From positions 806,001-870,000 of the forward strand of contig JBAGRP010000001.1 in assembly GCA_036924855.1 (NCBI GenBank): a DNA stretch of 64,000 nucleotides. Direction: 5' to 3'. The position numbers and the translations under genes were made by a program. Source of the stretch: Nitrobacteraceae bacterium AZCC 2146. Its GTDB lineage: Bacteria > Pseudomonadota > Alphaproteobacteria > Rhizobiales > Xanthobacteraceae. Positions within the stretch are counted from its first letter, which is position 1. Each line of letters starts with the position of its first letter. Below, piece by piece: positions 25,474 to 33,423 of this stretch. Below the pieces are notes generated by a model. It was given only the letters and a program-made list of their open reading frames with translations. It searched no databases and had not been told where the DNA came from.

Positions 25474-26490
25474 ATGAAACGCGCAACTCTGGTTTTCACA
25501 CTTGCACTCGCCGCCGGTCTGTCCGCGCAAGCTGCGTCCGCGCAGACCCTCAAGACCGTCAAAGATCGTGGCATGTTGTCGTGCGGCGTTAGCCAGGGCC
25601 TGCCGGGCTTCTCGGCGCCCGACGACAAGGGCAACTGGGCCGGCTTCGACGTGGACGTGTGCCGTGCTATCGCCGCCGCCGTGTTCAACGATCCTACCAA
25701 GGTCAAGTTCGTGCCGCTGTCGGCCAAGGATCGCTTCACCGCTTTGCAGTCGGGCGAAATCGATGTGCTGTCGCGCAACACCACCTGGACGTTGTCGCGC
25801 GACACCTCGCTGGGTGTGAACTTCACCGGCATCGCTTATTATGACGGCCAGGGTTTTCTGGTGCGCAAGTCGCTCAAGGTCAATTCCGCGCTCGAACTGA
25901 ACAGCGCGTCGGTCTGCGTGCAGACCGGCACCACCAACGAGCAGAACGTTGCCGACTACTTCAAGGGCAACAACATGAAGTACGAGGTGATCGCATTCGG
26001 CACCGCTGACGAAACCGTCAAGGCCTATGAATCCGGCCGCTGCGACGTGTTCACGTCGGATGTTTCACAGCTCTATGCCGAGCGCCTCAAGCTCGCCAAT
26101 CCCGCCGATCACGGTGTGCTGCCGGAAGTGATCTCCAAGGAGCCGCTCGGGCCGCTGGTGCGCCATGGCGACGACCAGTGGTTCGATATCGTGAAGTGGA
26201 CGCTGTTCGCGATGATCAATGCCGAGGAACTTGGGGTCACCCAGAAGAACGTCGATGAGATGGCGAAATCCGACAAACCCGAACTGAAGCGCGTATTCGG
26301 CACCGACGGCAATCTCGGCGAAACACTCGGCCTCACCAAGGACTGGGTGGCCCGCATCGTCAAGGCGACCGGCAATTACGGCGAGGTGTTCGATCGCAAC
26401 GTCGGCGCCGGCTCAAAGCTTGGCATCGCCCGCGGCATCAACCAGCTCTGGAACAAGGGCGGCATTCAATACGCCCCGCCGATCCGCTGA
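25474..26490 (+). CDS. aapJ: General L-amino acid ABC transporter, binding protein
   Basis: 338 residues. Signal peptide MKRATLVFTLALAAGLSAQA...ASA (1-23), then the AapJ mature start TLKTVKDRGMLSCGVSQGLP and family blocks FDVDVCRAIAAAVF and SRNTTWTLSRD, with VCVQTGTTNEQNVADYF in the second lobe. It captures a broad range of L-amino acids in the periplasm. AAAGG precedes the ATG at 25474. First gene of aapJQMP; the operon is known in rhizobia as the main broad-range amino acid uptake system. Confidence 0.94.
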   Translation: MKRATLVFTLALAAGLSAQAASAQTLKTVKDRGMLSCGVSQGLPGFSAPDDKGNWAGFDVDVCRAIAAAVFNDPTKVKFVPLSAKDRFTALQSGEIDVLSRNTTWTLSRDTSLGVNFTGIAYYDGQGFLVRKSLKVNSALELNSASVCVQTGTTNEQNVADYFKGNNMKYEVIAFGTADETVKAYESGRCDVFTSDVSQLYAERLKLANPADHGVLPEVISKEPLGPLVRHGDDQWFDIVKWTLFAMINAEELGVTQKNVDEMAKSDKPELKRVFGTDGNLGETLGLTKDWVARIVKATGNYGEVFDRNVGAGSKLGIARGINQLWNKGGIQYAPPIR

Positions 26491-26510
26491 TCTCATAATC
26501 GCCAGCGGCG

Positions 26511-27716
26511 ATGACCATCGAAGCAAGAGCACCTCCGTCGCAGTTCGTCGCAAAACTGCGGCGGGTGCTTGGCGGGCAGGCCGGCTGGGGTGGCTTTGCC
26601 CTGCAGATACTGTTCGTCGCCGCACTCGCCTGGATCGGCTACGAGATCGTCGCCAATGCCCGCGCCAATCTGGCGGCGCAACGCATCGCCTCCGGCTTCG
26701 GGTTTCTGTCGAACACTGCTGGCTTTGGCGTCAGCCAGTCGCTGATCCCGTATTCGGAATCCGACACCTACACCCGGGTATTCTTCGTCGGCCTGGTCAA
26801 CACGCTGGTGGTGTCGGTCATCGGCATCTTCTTCGCCACCCTCATCGGCTTTCTGATCGGGCTCGGCCGGCTGTCGCCGAACTGGCTGCTGGCGCGGATC
26901 GCCGGCGGCTATGTCGAACTGGTGCGCAACCTGCCGCTGCTGTTTCAGATATTGTTCTGGTACCTCGCGGTGCTGGCTGCGCTGCCCAACCCGCGGCAGA
27001 GCATCTCGCTGTTCGGCAGCTTCTTTCTCAGCAACCGCGGTTTTGGAATTCCAAAACCTGTCGGCACTGTCGGCTTTGAACCTTTCGCCATCGCGATCGT
27101 GGTCGCCATCGTCGGCGCGCTGCTGCTGCGCAGCTACGCGCGGCGGCAACTGTTCCAGAACGGCCGGCTGATCAAAATCTGGCCGTATGTCCTGGGCCTG
27201 CTGATCGGATTGCCGCTGCTGGCGACATTGGTTTTCGGCAAACCGGTCACTTTTGAATATCCGGAATTGAAAGGCTTCAATTTCTCCGGCGGCTCGCGGA
27301 TCATTCCGGAATTCGTCGCGCTGACCTTGGCGCTGTCGACCTACACCGCGGCCTTCATCGCCGAGATCGTCCGCGCCGGCGTGCAGTCGGTGCACAAGGG
27401 CCAGATGGAGGCGGGCGCGTCGCTCGGCCTGACCCGCGGCAACACCTTGCGGCTGATCGTGGTGCCGCAGGCGCTGCGCGTGATCCTGCCGCCACTGACC
27501 AACCAGTATCTCAATCTCACCAAGAACTCGTCGCTGGCCGTCGCCATCGGCTATCCCGACCTGTTCTCGGTATTCGCCGGCACCACGCTGAGCCAGACCG
27601 GGCAGGCAATCGAGATCATCGCCATCACCATGGGCGTTTATTTCGTGATCTCGCTGGTCACCAGCGCGATCATGAGCTTTTACGGGTGGCGGATCGGCCG
27701 GAGCATGGGCGCATGA
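26511..27716 (+). CDS. aapQ: General L-amino acid ABC transporter, permease AapQ
   Basis: 401 residues, the usual AapQ size. The N-terminal helix pair is followed by the HisM/GlnP-type permease core and the EAA loop near residues 290-310 (EAGASLGLTRGNTLRLIVVPQALRVI, split here: GASLGLTRGNTLRL then VVPQALRVILPPL). It forms half of the inner-membrane channel with AapM. The stop overlaps the aapM start as ATGA. Confidence 0.94.
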   Translation: MTIEARAPPSQFVAKLRRVLGGQAGWGGFALQILFVAALAWIGYEIVANARANLAAQRIASGFGFLSNTAGFGVSQSLIPYSESDTYTRVFFVGLVNTLVVSVIGIFFATLIGFLIGLGRLSPNWLLARIAGGYVELVRNLPLLFQILFWYLAVLAALPNPRQSISLFGSFFLSNRGFGIPKPVGTVGFEPFAIAIVVAIVGALLLRSYARRQLFQNGRLIKIWPYVLGLLIGLPLLATLVFGKPVTFEYPELKGFNFSGGSRIIPEFVALTLALSTYTAAFIAEIVRAGVQSVHKGQMEAGASLGLTRGNTLRLIVVPQALRVILPPLTNQYLNLTKNSSLAVAIGYPDLFSVFAGTTLSQTGQAIEIIAITMGVYFVISLVTSAIMSFYGWRIGRSMGA

Positions 27717-29233
27717 GCGATCTCGCCAATTCCGCGTTCATTTCGAAAGAACTCATTGCGGAACGCCCGGCGCCGATCAAGACGACGGGCCTCATTGGCT
27801 TCGTTCGCACACAGTTGCTGAATTCGCCGACCAATGTGCTGCTCACCATCGCCAGTATCCTGCTGCTGTGGTTCACCGTCATTCCCACGATCAGATTCCT
27901 GCTGGTCGATGCGGTCTGGCAGGGCAAGGACCGCACCGCGTGTCTCGCCGAGAACGCCGGCCACGTGGTCGGTGCGTGCTGGCCATTCGTGCAAGCGAAA
28001 TTCACGCAATTCATCTACGGCTTCTATCCGGAGCCGGAGCGCTGGCGCGTCAACCTGACCTTCCTGCTCGCGGCGCTGCTGCTGTTGCCGCTGCTGATCC
28101 CGCGGCTGCCGGCCAAGAGTTTGAATGCCGGACTGTTCTTCATCGCCTTTCCCATCGTCGCTTTCTTTCTTCTGTATGGCGGCGGCATCCGCGGCTTCGG
28201 CATCGCCTGGACCGAAGGCACGCTGGCCAGCCTCGCCAATGGCCTTGTCGATGGCGGCCGCAGACTTGCCGAAGCAACGTCGCTGCCGCTGCTGTCGCAA
28301 ATCCTCTATGCGCTGGGCACGCTGATCGGGCTGATCGGCTATGCCGCCGCGATCGTGCTGTGGCCGCTGACATTCCTGAGAAGTCATATCCAGACCTCCG
28401 GCCAGCCGGTCTGGGCGGACTTCGTGGCCACAACCCTGATCGTCTCAGGGGTCCTGTTTTTCCTCAGCGGCGGTTTCCGCACCGGCTGGCGCGCGCTGAT
28501 CGTCAGCCTCGCGACCTTCGCCTGCATTGGTCTGATCATCGCGGTCATGGGGCTCGACCGCGGCGGTCTGCCGATTGTCGATACACGTCTATGGGGCGGC
28601 CTGCTGGTGACGCTGGTGGTGTCGGTTACCGGCATCGTCACCTCGATGCCGGTCGGCATCGCGCTGGCGCTGGGGCGGCGTTCGACGATTCCGCTGATCC
28701 GGGTGTTCTCGGTCGCCTTCATCGAATTCTGGCGCGGCGTGCCATTGATCACTGTGCTGTTCTTCGCCACCTACATGCTGCCGCTGTTCCTGCCGGGCAA
28801 TTTCACCGTCGATGGCCTGGTTCGCGTGCTGATCGGCATCGCTCTGTTCGCCGGCGCCTACAACGCCGAAGTCATCCGCGGCGGCTTGCAGGCGATCCCG
28901 CGCGGTCAGGCGGAAGCCGCCAGCGCGCTCGGCCTGTCGTACTGGAAGACGACGAGCCTCGTGGTGATGCCACAGGCGCTGCGCCACGTCATTCCAGGCC
29001 TCGTCAACAGCTTCATCGCGCTGTTGAAGGACACCTCGCTGGTGTCGATCGTGGCGCTGTTCGATCTGCTCGGGCAGTTGCGCGCGTCGTTCGCCGATCC
29101 CGTGTGGTCGACGCCGACCACACTGTTCACCGGCTTTGCCTTCACCGGGATCATGTACTTCGTGCTGTGTTTCGGAATGTCGCGTTATTCCTTGTTCGTC
29201 GAGCATCGGCTCAATGCTCACCGGCGTAATTGA
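27713..29233 (+). CDS. aapM: General L-amino acid ABC transporter, permease AapM (long form)
   Basis: 506 residues from the ATG at 27713, which overlaps the aapQ stop. The C-terminal half is a normal HisM/GlnP permease with the EAA loop near AASALGLSYWKTTSLVV. Compared with the approximately 384-residue AapM of Rhizobium leguminosarum, roughly 120 extra residues lie at about 158-283. They contain three hydrophobic stretches (LYALGTLIGLIGYAAAIV, TTLIVSGVLFFLSGG, ALIVSLATFACIGLIIAVMG). The normal join would be FFLLYGG to GLPIVDTRLWGG. The extra piece may be a lineage trait. Confidence 0.9.
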   Translation: MSDLANSAFISKELIAERPAPIKTTGLIGFVRTQLLNSPTNVLLTIASILLLWFTVIPTIRFLLVDAVWQGKDRTACLAENAGHVVGACWPFVQAKFTQFIYGFYPEPERWRVNLTFLLAALLLLPLLIPRLPAKSLNAGLFFIAFPIVAFFLLYGGGIRGFGIAWTEGTLASLANGLVDGGRRLAEATSLPLLSQILYALGTLIGLIGYAAAIVLWPLTFLRSHIQTSGQPVWADFVATTLIVSGVLFFLSGGFRTGWRALIVSLATFACIGLIIAVMGLDRGGLPIVDTRLWGGLLVTLVVSVTGIVTSMPVGIALALGRRSTIPLIRVFSVAFIEFWRGVPLITVLFFATYMLPLFLPGNFTVDGLVRVLIGIALFAGAYNAEVIRGGLQAIPRGQAEAASALGLSYWKTTSLVVMPQALRHVIPGLVNSFIALLKDTSLVSIVALFDLLGQLRASFADPVWSTPTTLFTGFAFTGIMYFVLCFGMSRYSLFVEHRLNAHRRN

Positions 29234-29239
29234 GAACAT

Positions 29240-29986
29240 ATGGCCATGACAACGGACCGCATCGTCACCATCGCCGGCCTGAACAAGTGGTATGGCGACT
29301 TCCATGTGCTGCGCGACATCGGCCTCGATGTCGGGCGCGGCGAGCGCATCGTGATCTGTGGCCCGTCCGGCTCCGGCAAGTCGACGCTGATCCGCTGCAT
29401 CAATGCGCTGGAGGAATTTCAGGAAGGCAATATCAATGTCGATGGCATCGAGCTCGGCCCCAACCTGCGCCGCGTCGATGACGTCCGCCGCGAGGTCGGC
29501 ATGGTGTTCCAGAGTTTCAACCTGTTCCCGCATCTGACCGTACTGGAAAACTGCACGCTGGCGCCGATCTGGGTGCGCAACATCCCGAAGAAGGACGCCG
29601 AAGCCACTGCGATGAAGTTTCTCGAGCGTGTCAGGATTCCCGACAAGGCCAACAAATATCCCGGCCAGATTTCCGGCGGACAGCAGCAGCGCGTCGCCAT
29701 TGCGCGTGCGCTGACCATGAATCCGAAGGTGATGCTGTTCGACGAGCCGACCTCGGCGCTGGACCCGGAGATGGTCAAGGAAGTGCTCGACACCATGGTC
29801 GATCTCGCCCGCGAAGGCATGACCATGCTGGTGGTGACCCACGAAATGGGTTTCGCCAAGGAAGTCGCCAGCCGCGTGGTGTTCATGGACGCCGGCCAGA
29901 TCATCGAGGCCAACACGCCCGACGAGTTCTTCGCCCATCCGCAGCACGCGCGGACGAAGCTGTTTCTCAGTCAGATCCTTCGTTAG
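29240..29986 (+). CDS. aapP: General L-amino acid ABC transporter, ATPase
   Basis: 248 residues. Walker [10 protein letters not shown] (41-49), Q loop at [13 protein letters not shown], signature ISGGQQQR (144-151), Walker [10 protein letters not shown] (164-172) and switch His201 (VVTHEMG) are all intact. It powers AapQM from the cytoplasm. ATG at 29240; an alternative ATG at 29246 would remove two residues. Last gene of the operon, followed by the palindromic repeat at 30003. Confidence 0.95.
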   Translation: MAMTTDRIVTIAGLNKWYGDFHVLRDIGLDVGRGERIVICGPSGSGKSTLIRCINALEEFQEGNINVDGIELGPNLRRVDDVRREVGMVFQSFNLFPHLTVLENCTLAPIWVRNIPKKDAEATAMKFLERVRIPDKANKYPGQISGGQQQRVAIARALTMNPKVMLFDEPTSALDPEMVKEVLDTMVDLAREGMTMLVVTHEMGFAKEVASRVVFMDAGQIIEANTPDEFFAHPQHARTKLFLSQILR

Positions 29987-30002
29987 GCGGCACCCCCGCG
30001 TT

Positions 30003-30084
30003 CGTCATTGCGAAGCTCTTGCGACGAAGCAATCCCGTCTTCGCTTGGTGGCTTCTGGATTGCTTCGCTACGCTCGCAATGACG
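30003..30084. repeat. Dispersed intergenic palindromic repeat
   Basis: Left arm 30003-30035 begins CGTCATTGCGAAGCTC and ends GAAGCAATCC; right arm 30057-30084 begins GGATTGCTTCGCTACG and ends GCAATGACG. The arms are near-inverse, making a large imperfect cruciform between aapP and the convergent cysK. The core GCTCGCAATGACGG also occurs at 54-67. Elements of this sequence are familiar from Bradyrhizobium and Rhodopseudomonas genomes and may act as a bidirectional terminator or mRNA end stabiliser. Confidence 0.8.
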
Positions 30085-30097
30085 GAGATAGTGGCGC

Positions 30098-31138
30098 TCA
30101 CACCTTCTCGAACGGCACGCTAATCGCGCTCTTCTTTTCCAGCCATTCCGGTACCGGCAGGTTCTTGCTGCGCATGAAGTCCGGATTGAACAGCTTCGAT
30201 TGATAGCGACCGCCGGAATCGCAGAGGATGGTCACGATGGTATGGCCGGGACCCATATCCTTCGCGAGTCGGATCGCTCCGACGATATTGATGCCGCTGG
30301 AGCCGCCGAGGCAAAGGCCTTCATGCTCGAGCAGGTCGTAGATCACGGACACGGCCTCGTCGTCCGGAATCAAATAGGCATTGTCCACAACGGCCTGTTT
30401 GATCACAGGCGTGATACGTCCAAGCCCTATGCCTTCGGTGATCGATCCACCGGGCGTCACCTTGGCCTCACCGTGCTTGAAGAATTCGTACATGGCGGCG
30501 CCGTGCGGATCGGCGCAGCCGATGACCACACCCTTGTTCTTTTCCTTGAGGTACGCGCTCGTGCCGGCAAGCGTGCCACCGCTGCCAACTGCGCAGATGA
30601 AGCCGTCGACCTTGCCGTCGGTCTGCTGCCAGATTTCGGGGCCGGTCGACTCGTAGTGGGCCTTGGGATTATCAAGGTTGTTCCACTGATCGCCAAACAG
30701 CACGCCGTTCGGCTCGGTCTTGCGTAGTTGCTCGGCCAGCCTTTTCCCGACGTGCTGGAAGTGGTTCGGATTGGTGTAGGGCACCGCCGGCACCTCGATC
30801 AGTTCGGCGCCGCTGAGCCGCAGCATGTCCTTCTTTTCCTGACTCTGGGTCTCCGGAATCACGATCAGAGTCCGGTAACCGCGCGCGCTCGCCACGACCG
30901 CAAGACCAATTCCGGTATTGCCCGCGGTCGCCTCGACCACCAGACCACCAGGCTTGAGTTCGCCGCGCTTCTCGGCTTCGAGGATCATCCATTTGCCCGC
31001 ACGGTCCTTCACCGACTGGCCTGGATTCATGAATTCGGCCTTGCCCAGAATGGTACAGCCGGTCAGTTCGGAAGCGCGCTTCAGCTTGATCAGAGGCGTG
31101 TTGCCGATCGCCTCGACGACGTCTTTGTTGATGTTCAT
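30098..31138 (-). CDS. cysK: Cysteine synthase A-type enzyme
   Basis: 346 residues, fold type II PLP enzyme. MNINKDVVEAIGNTPLIKLK, the PLP lysine K44 in QSVKDRAGK, phosphate-binding ATAGNTGIG, GSGGTLAGTS and the C-terminal CDSGGRYQSKLF are all canonical. It joins O-acetylserine and sulphide to make cysteine. The slightly long C-terminus (KNLPVPEWLEKKSAISVPFE) is typical of a subgroup in alphaproteobacteria. It converges on aapP. Confidence 0.9.
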   Translation of the reverse strand: MNINKDVVEAIGNTPLIKLKRASELTGCTILGKAEFMNPGQSVKDRAGKWMILEAEKRGELKPGGLVVEATAGNTGIGLAVVASARGYRTLIVIPETQSQEKKDMLRLSGAELIEVPAVPYTNPNHFQHVGKRLAEQLRKTEPNGVLFGDQWNNLDNPKAHYESTGPEIWQQTDGKVDGFICAVGSGGTLAGTSAYLKEKNKGVVIGCADPHGAAMYEFFKHGEAKVTPGGSITEGIGLGRITPVIKQAVVDNAYLIPDDEAVSVIYDLLEHEGLCLGGSSGINIVGAIRLAKDMGPGHTIVTILCDSGGRYQSKLFNPDFMRSKNLPVPEWLEKKSAISVPFEKV

Positions 31139-31260
31139 GTACTGAAATTCTTGCCAGAGTTATCGGTCAGGGCTGCGACCCTAGTGGAGGCCGAAAGGCC
31201 ACACAAGGGAACGTGCCCCCACCCAATTGGTACCGCGCTGCGGAAAATCCAGTGCGTCCG

Positions 31261-32502
31261 CTACGGCGCCTTGGCGAACACGACCTGGCGGACGTCGATA
31301 TTCCCCGACAGGAAACCGGCCTCGCAATAGGCCAAGTAATATTCCCATAGCCTCCGGAACCGGTCGTCGAAGCCGAGCGGGGTCAGGGTCGGCCAGGCCG
31401 CGCGAAAGTTATCCCGCCAGGTGGACAGGGTCTTGGCATAATCTTGCCCGAAGATGCGCTCGCGGACGACGGGAACGCCAAACTTCTCGCCAAGCGATTT
31501 GAGGATTTCCGGTGACGGCAGCATGCCGCCCGGAAAAACGTAACGCTGGATGAAGTCGACCTCGCGGCGATAGGTCTGGAAGAACTTGTCCTGAATGGTA
31601 ATGGCCTGGATGCCGACGAGGCCGCCGGGCAGCAGCCGGTCGCGCAATTGTGAGAAATACTGCGGCCAGAATTGCTCGCCGACGGCCTCGATCATCTCGA
31701 TCGAGGCGATGCGGTCATATTGCCCGCGCTCGTCGCGATAGTCCTGAAATTTGATCTCGACCTGGTCGCCGAGCCCCGCACCCTGAATCCGCTTCTGGGC
31801 GAAATCGCGCTGCTCCTTGCTGATGGTCAGGCCGACGACATGGGCGCCGTAATTCTTCGCAGCATATTCGGCAAAGCCGCCCCAACCGCAGCCGATCTCC
31901 AGCACCTTCTGGCCCGGCTGCAGATCGATCGCTTCGGCGAGACGGCGATACTTGTTGTTCTGCGCGGCGGTCAGGTCCTGGGTGCCATCCTCGAACATCG
32001 CCGACGAGTAGGTCATGCTCGGATCGAGCCACGCCGAGTAGAACGCGTTGCCGATGTCATAATGCGCGTAGATGTTCTTCTTCGCCTGCCGCTTGGTGTT
32101 GCGATTGAACCAGTGCCGGACGATCTGCACGAAGCGCATCATCGGATTGTCGCCGAGCATGATCTGGATCAGGTCGTGGTTGACGCAGAACAGATACAGG
32201 AACTGGGTCAGGTCCGGCGTGTCCCATTCGCCGTGCAGATAGGCTTCGGCGATGCCGATGTCGCCGCCGTTGAGCAGGCGGGAGGCAAAGCCGTAGCCAT
32301 AGATCGTCATGGCCGCGGACGGCCCGGGCTCGACACCGCCGAGCCGAAGCTGGCGACCATCGGGCAGCGTCACATCGAGTGTACCGCGGCGCAGCCGCGA
32401 GCCGAAACCGAAAGCCAGCCGCACGATGCGGGGCAGGTCGGACAGCTTTGTCTCGACATTTTCGGGGGTAAGTACGATCAGCTCAGACATGTGCAGATCC
32501 AT
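31261..32502 (-). CDS. cfa: Cyclopropane-fatty-acyl-phospholipid synthase
   Basis: 413 residues with the CFA-type SAM methyltransferase layout: an N-terminal lipid-binding part (LLNGGDIGIAEAYLHGEWDT), YAHYDIGNAFYSAWLDPSMTY, the SAM motif VLEIGCGWGGF (200-210), the catalytic-region IEMIEAVGEQFW, and the C-terminal WEYYLAYCEAGF. It methylenates unsaturated phospholipid chains to cyclopropanes, which protect against acid and oxidants. Two starts are possible, 32502 (MDLHMSEL) and 32490 (MSEL); neither has a strong ribosome site. Its usual upstream partners are broken (see 32673-33021). Confidence 0.93.
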   Translation of the reverse strand: MDLHMSELIVLTPENVETKLSDLPRIVRLAFGFGSRLRRGTLDVTLPDGRQLRLGGVEPGPSAAMTIYGYGFASRLLNGGDIGIAEAYLHGEWDTPDLTQFLYLFCVNHDLIQIMLGDNPMMRFVQIVRHWFNRNTKRQAKKNIYAHYDIGNAFYSAWLDPSMTYSSAMFEDGTQDLTAAQNNKYRRLAEAIDLQPGQKVLEIGCGWGGFAEYAAKNYGAHVVGLTISKEQRDFAQKRIQGAGLGDQVEIKFQDYRDERGQYDRIASIEMIEAVGEQFWPQYFSQLRDRLLPGGLVGIQAITIQDKFFQTYRREVDFIQRYVFPGGMLPSPEILKSLGEKFGVPVVRERIFGQDYAKTLSTWRDNFRAAWPTLTPLGFDDRFRRLWEYYLAYCEAGFLSGNIDVRQVVFAKAP

Positions 32503-32672
32503 CGAATTCGTGGCTCTGTGTACGAATTGTACGTCGACTGAAGGAGTTGGCTGCAGCCTATTCCAATCGAACCAGTGCGCCTTTGTGCGCTGCAGAATTC
32601 GATCCGTGCGCTGACATTACCGGCTGAGTATAATCGCGGTTTTGTCCGCTCGCCAAGCCGGCATTTATGACC

Positions 32673-32767
32673 GGAGCTTTTGGGCGCGGCACCAGCCGCG
32701 CGCCTTTGATCCAGGGCCACAGCGCTTCCCAATGGATGGCGGCCATAATCTTAATCGCGGTAGGCGA
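32673..32767 (-). pseudogene. DUF1365 C-terminal relic
   Basis: The minus strand reads IKIMAAIHWEALWPWIKGAR then LVPRPKAP. This is the end of DUF1365 proteins, which normally sit just upstream of cfa in an oxidoreductase-DUF1365-cfa operon. Nothing else of the protein is present. Confidence 0.7.
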
Positions 32768-32829
32768 CGTTCGGCGCGTAGTCGATACCGTTGGGAATTT
32801 CGCTTTCGGCAGCACACGATCGTTGTGTG

Positions 32830-33021
32830 AGACGCCGCTATACGCCGTGCGTTCGATCGCCACCGCGCAGCCGAGATGCAGATGATCGCCGAATGTGGAT
32901 ATCAGCTGTTCGACATAGCGCTCGCTGCTACCTTCGACGGTGCCCGGGACAGTAGCGCTGCGGAAACGACCAGGCCGCCGCGTTGCCCGGCGATTCCCGT
33001 TCCAATAACTGCGACGCGTAT
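32830..33021 (-). pseudogene. FAD-dependent oxidoreductase relic
   Basis: Three fragments in different frames on the minus strand: IRVAVIGTGIAG (from 33021), then after a one-base shift NAAAWSFPQRY, and at 32944 TVEGSSERYVEQLISTFGDH followed by LHLGCAVAIERTAYSGV. Together they are the Rossmann FAD-binding start and the middle of the NAD/FAD-binding oxidoreductase that usually pairs with DUF1365 and cfa. The rest is deleted. Confidence 0.7.
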
Positions 33022-33423
33022 TCCCAGCCCCTGTGGTCGATTCGCCCTTCAGTGACGGTTGGTATCCCGCTGGGGTTTCAAGGATTGTCGGGGCGGCGCG
33101 CGCAGAAATCGGCGCGAATCGAGCGACAGAAACATAAATTCACATGAAATGTTCGTAAGCCCGCCGTTCGGATGGTGTCGTCAATGACCATCAAAGCCCG
33201 ATGGAATATGGGAAACTGAGCAAACCGGCGTGTTGAAACACGCCGATTTGCTTGCGGGTTCTGTAACGGAAGAACACTGTCCGCGCGCTGATCCGCCCGC
33301 TAGAATGGCGGTTCGTTCCTTTGAACAGCATCACCCGGTGAACGTGTCGCAGGCTGCATTACCCAACGCCCTAACTCTCAGCGAATCGCATCCGTCGCTC
33401 GGCCTTGCGCGCGGGGGACGCCA
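33022..33423. other. Intergenic region with a long hairpin before the RND operon
   Basis: No gene seen. From 33220 to 33251 a hairpin with arms of 14 bases (one mismatch; core CGGCGTGT-TGAA-ACACGCCG, 33226-33245) stands about 170 bases upstream of the efflux operon. It could end transcription from upstream or be a regulator site. The promoter of the operon should lie between it and 33424, but I cannot place it. Confidence 0.45.

Noticed and set aside
25149..25832. In-frame upstream extension of metC by more than 200 codons
   Set aside because: The translation lacks any domain and overlaps the divergent aapJ gene; the family starts at MTVLNHNH.
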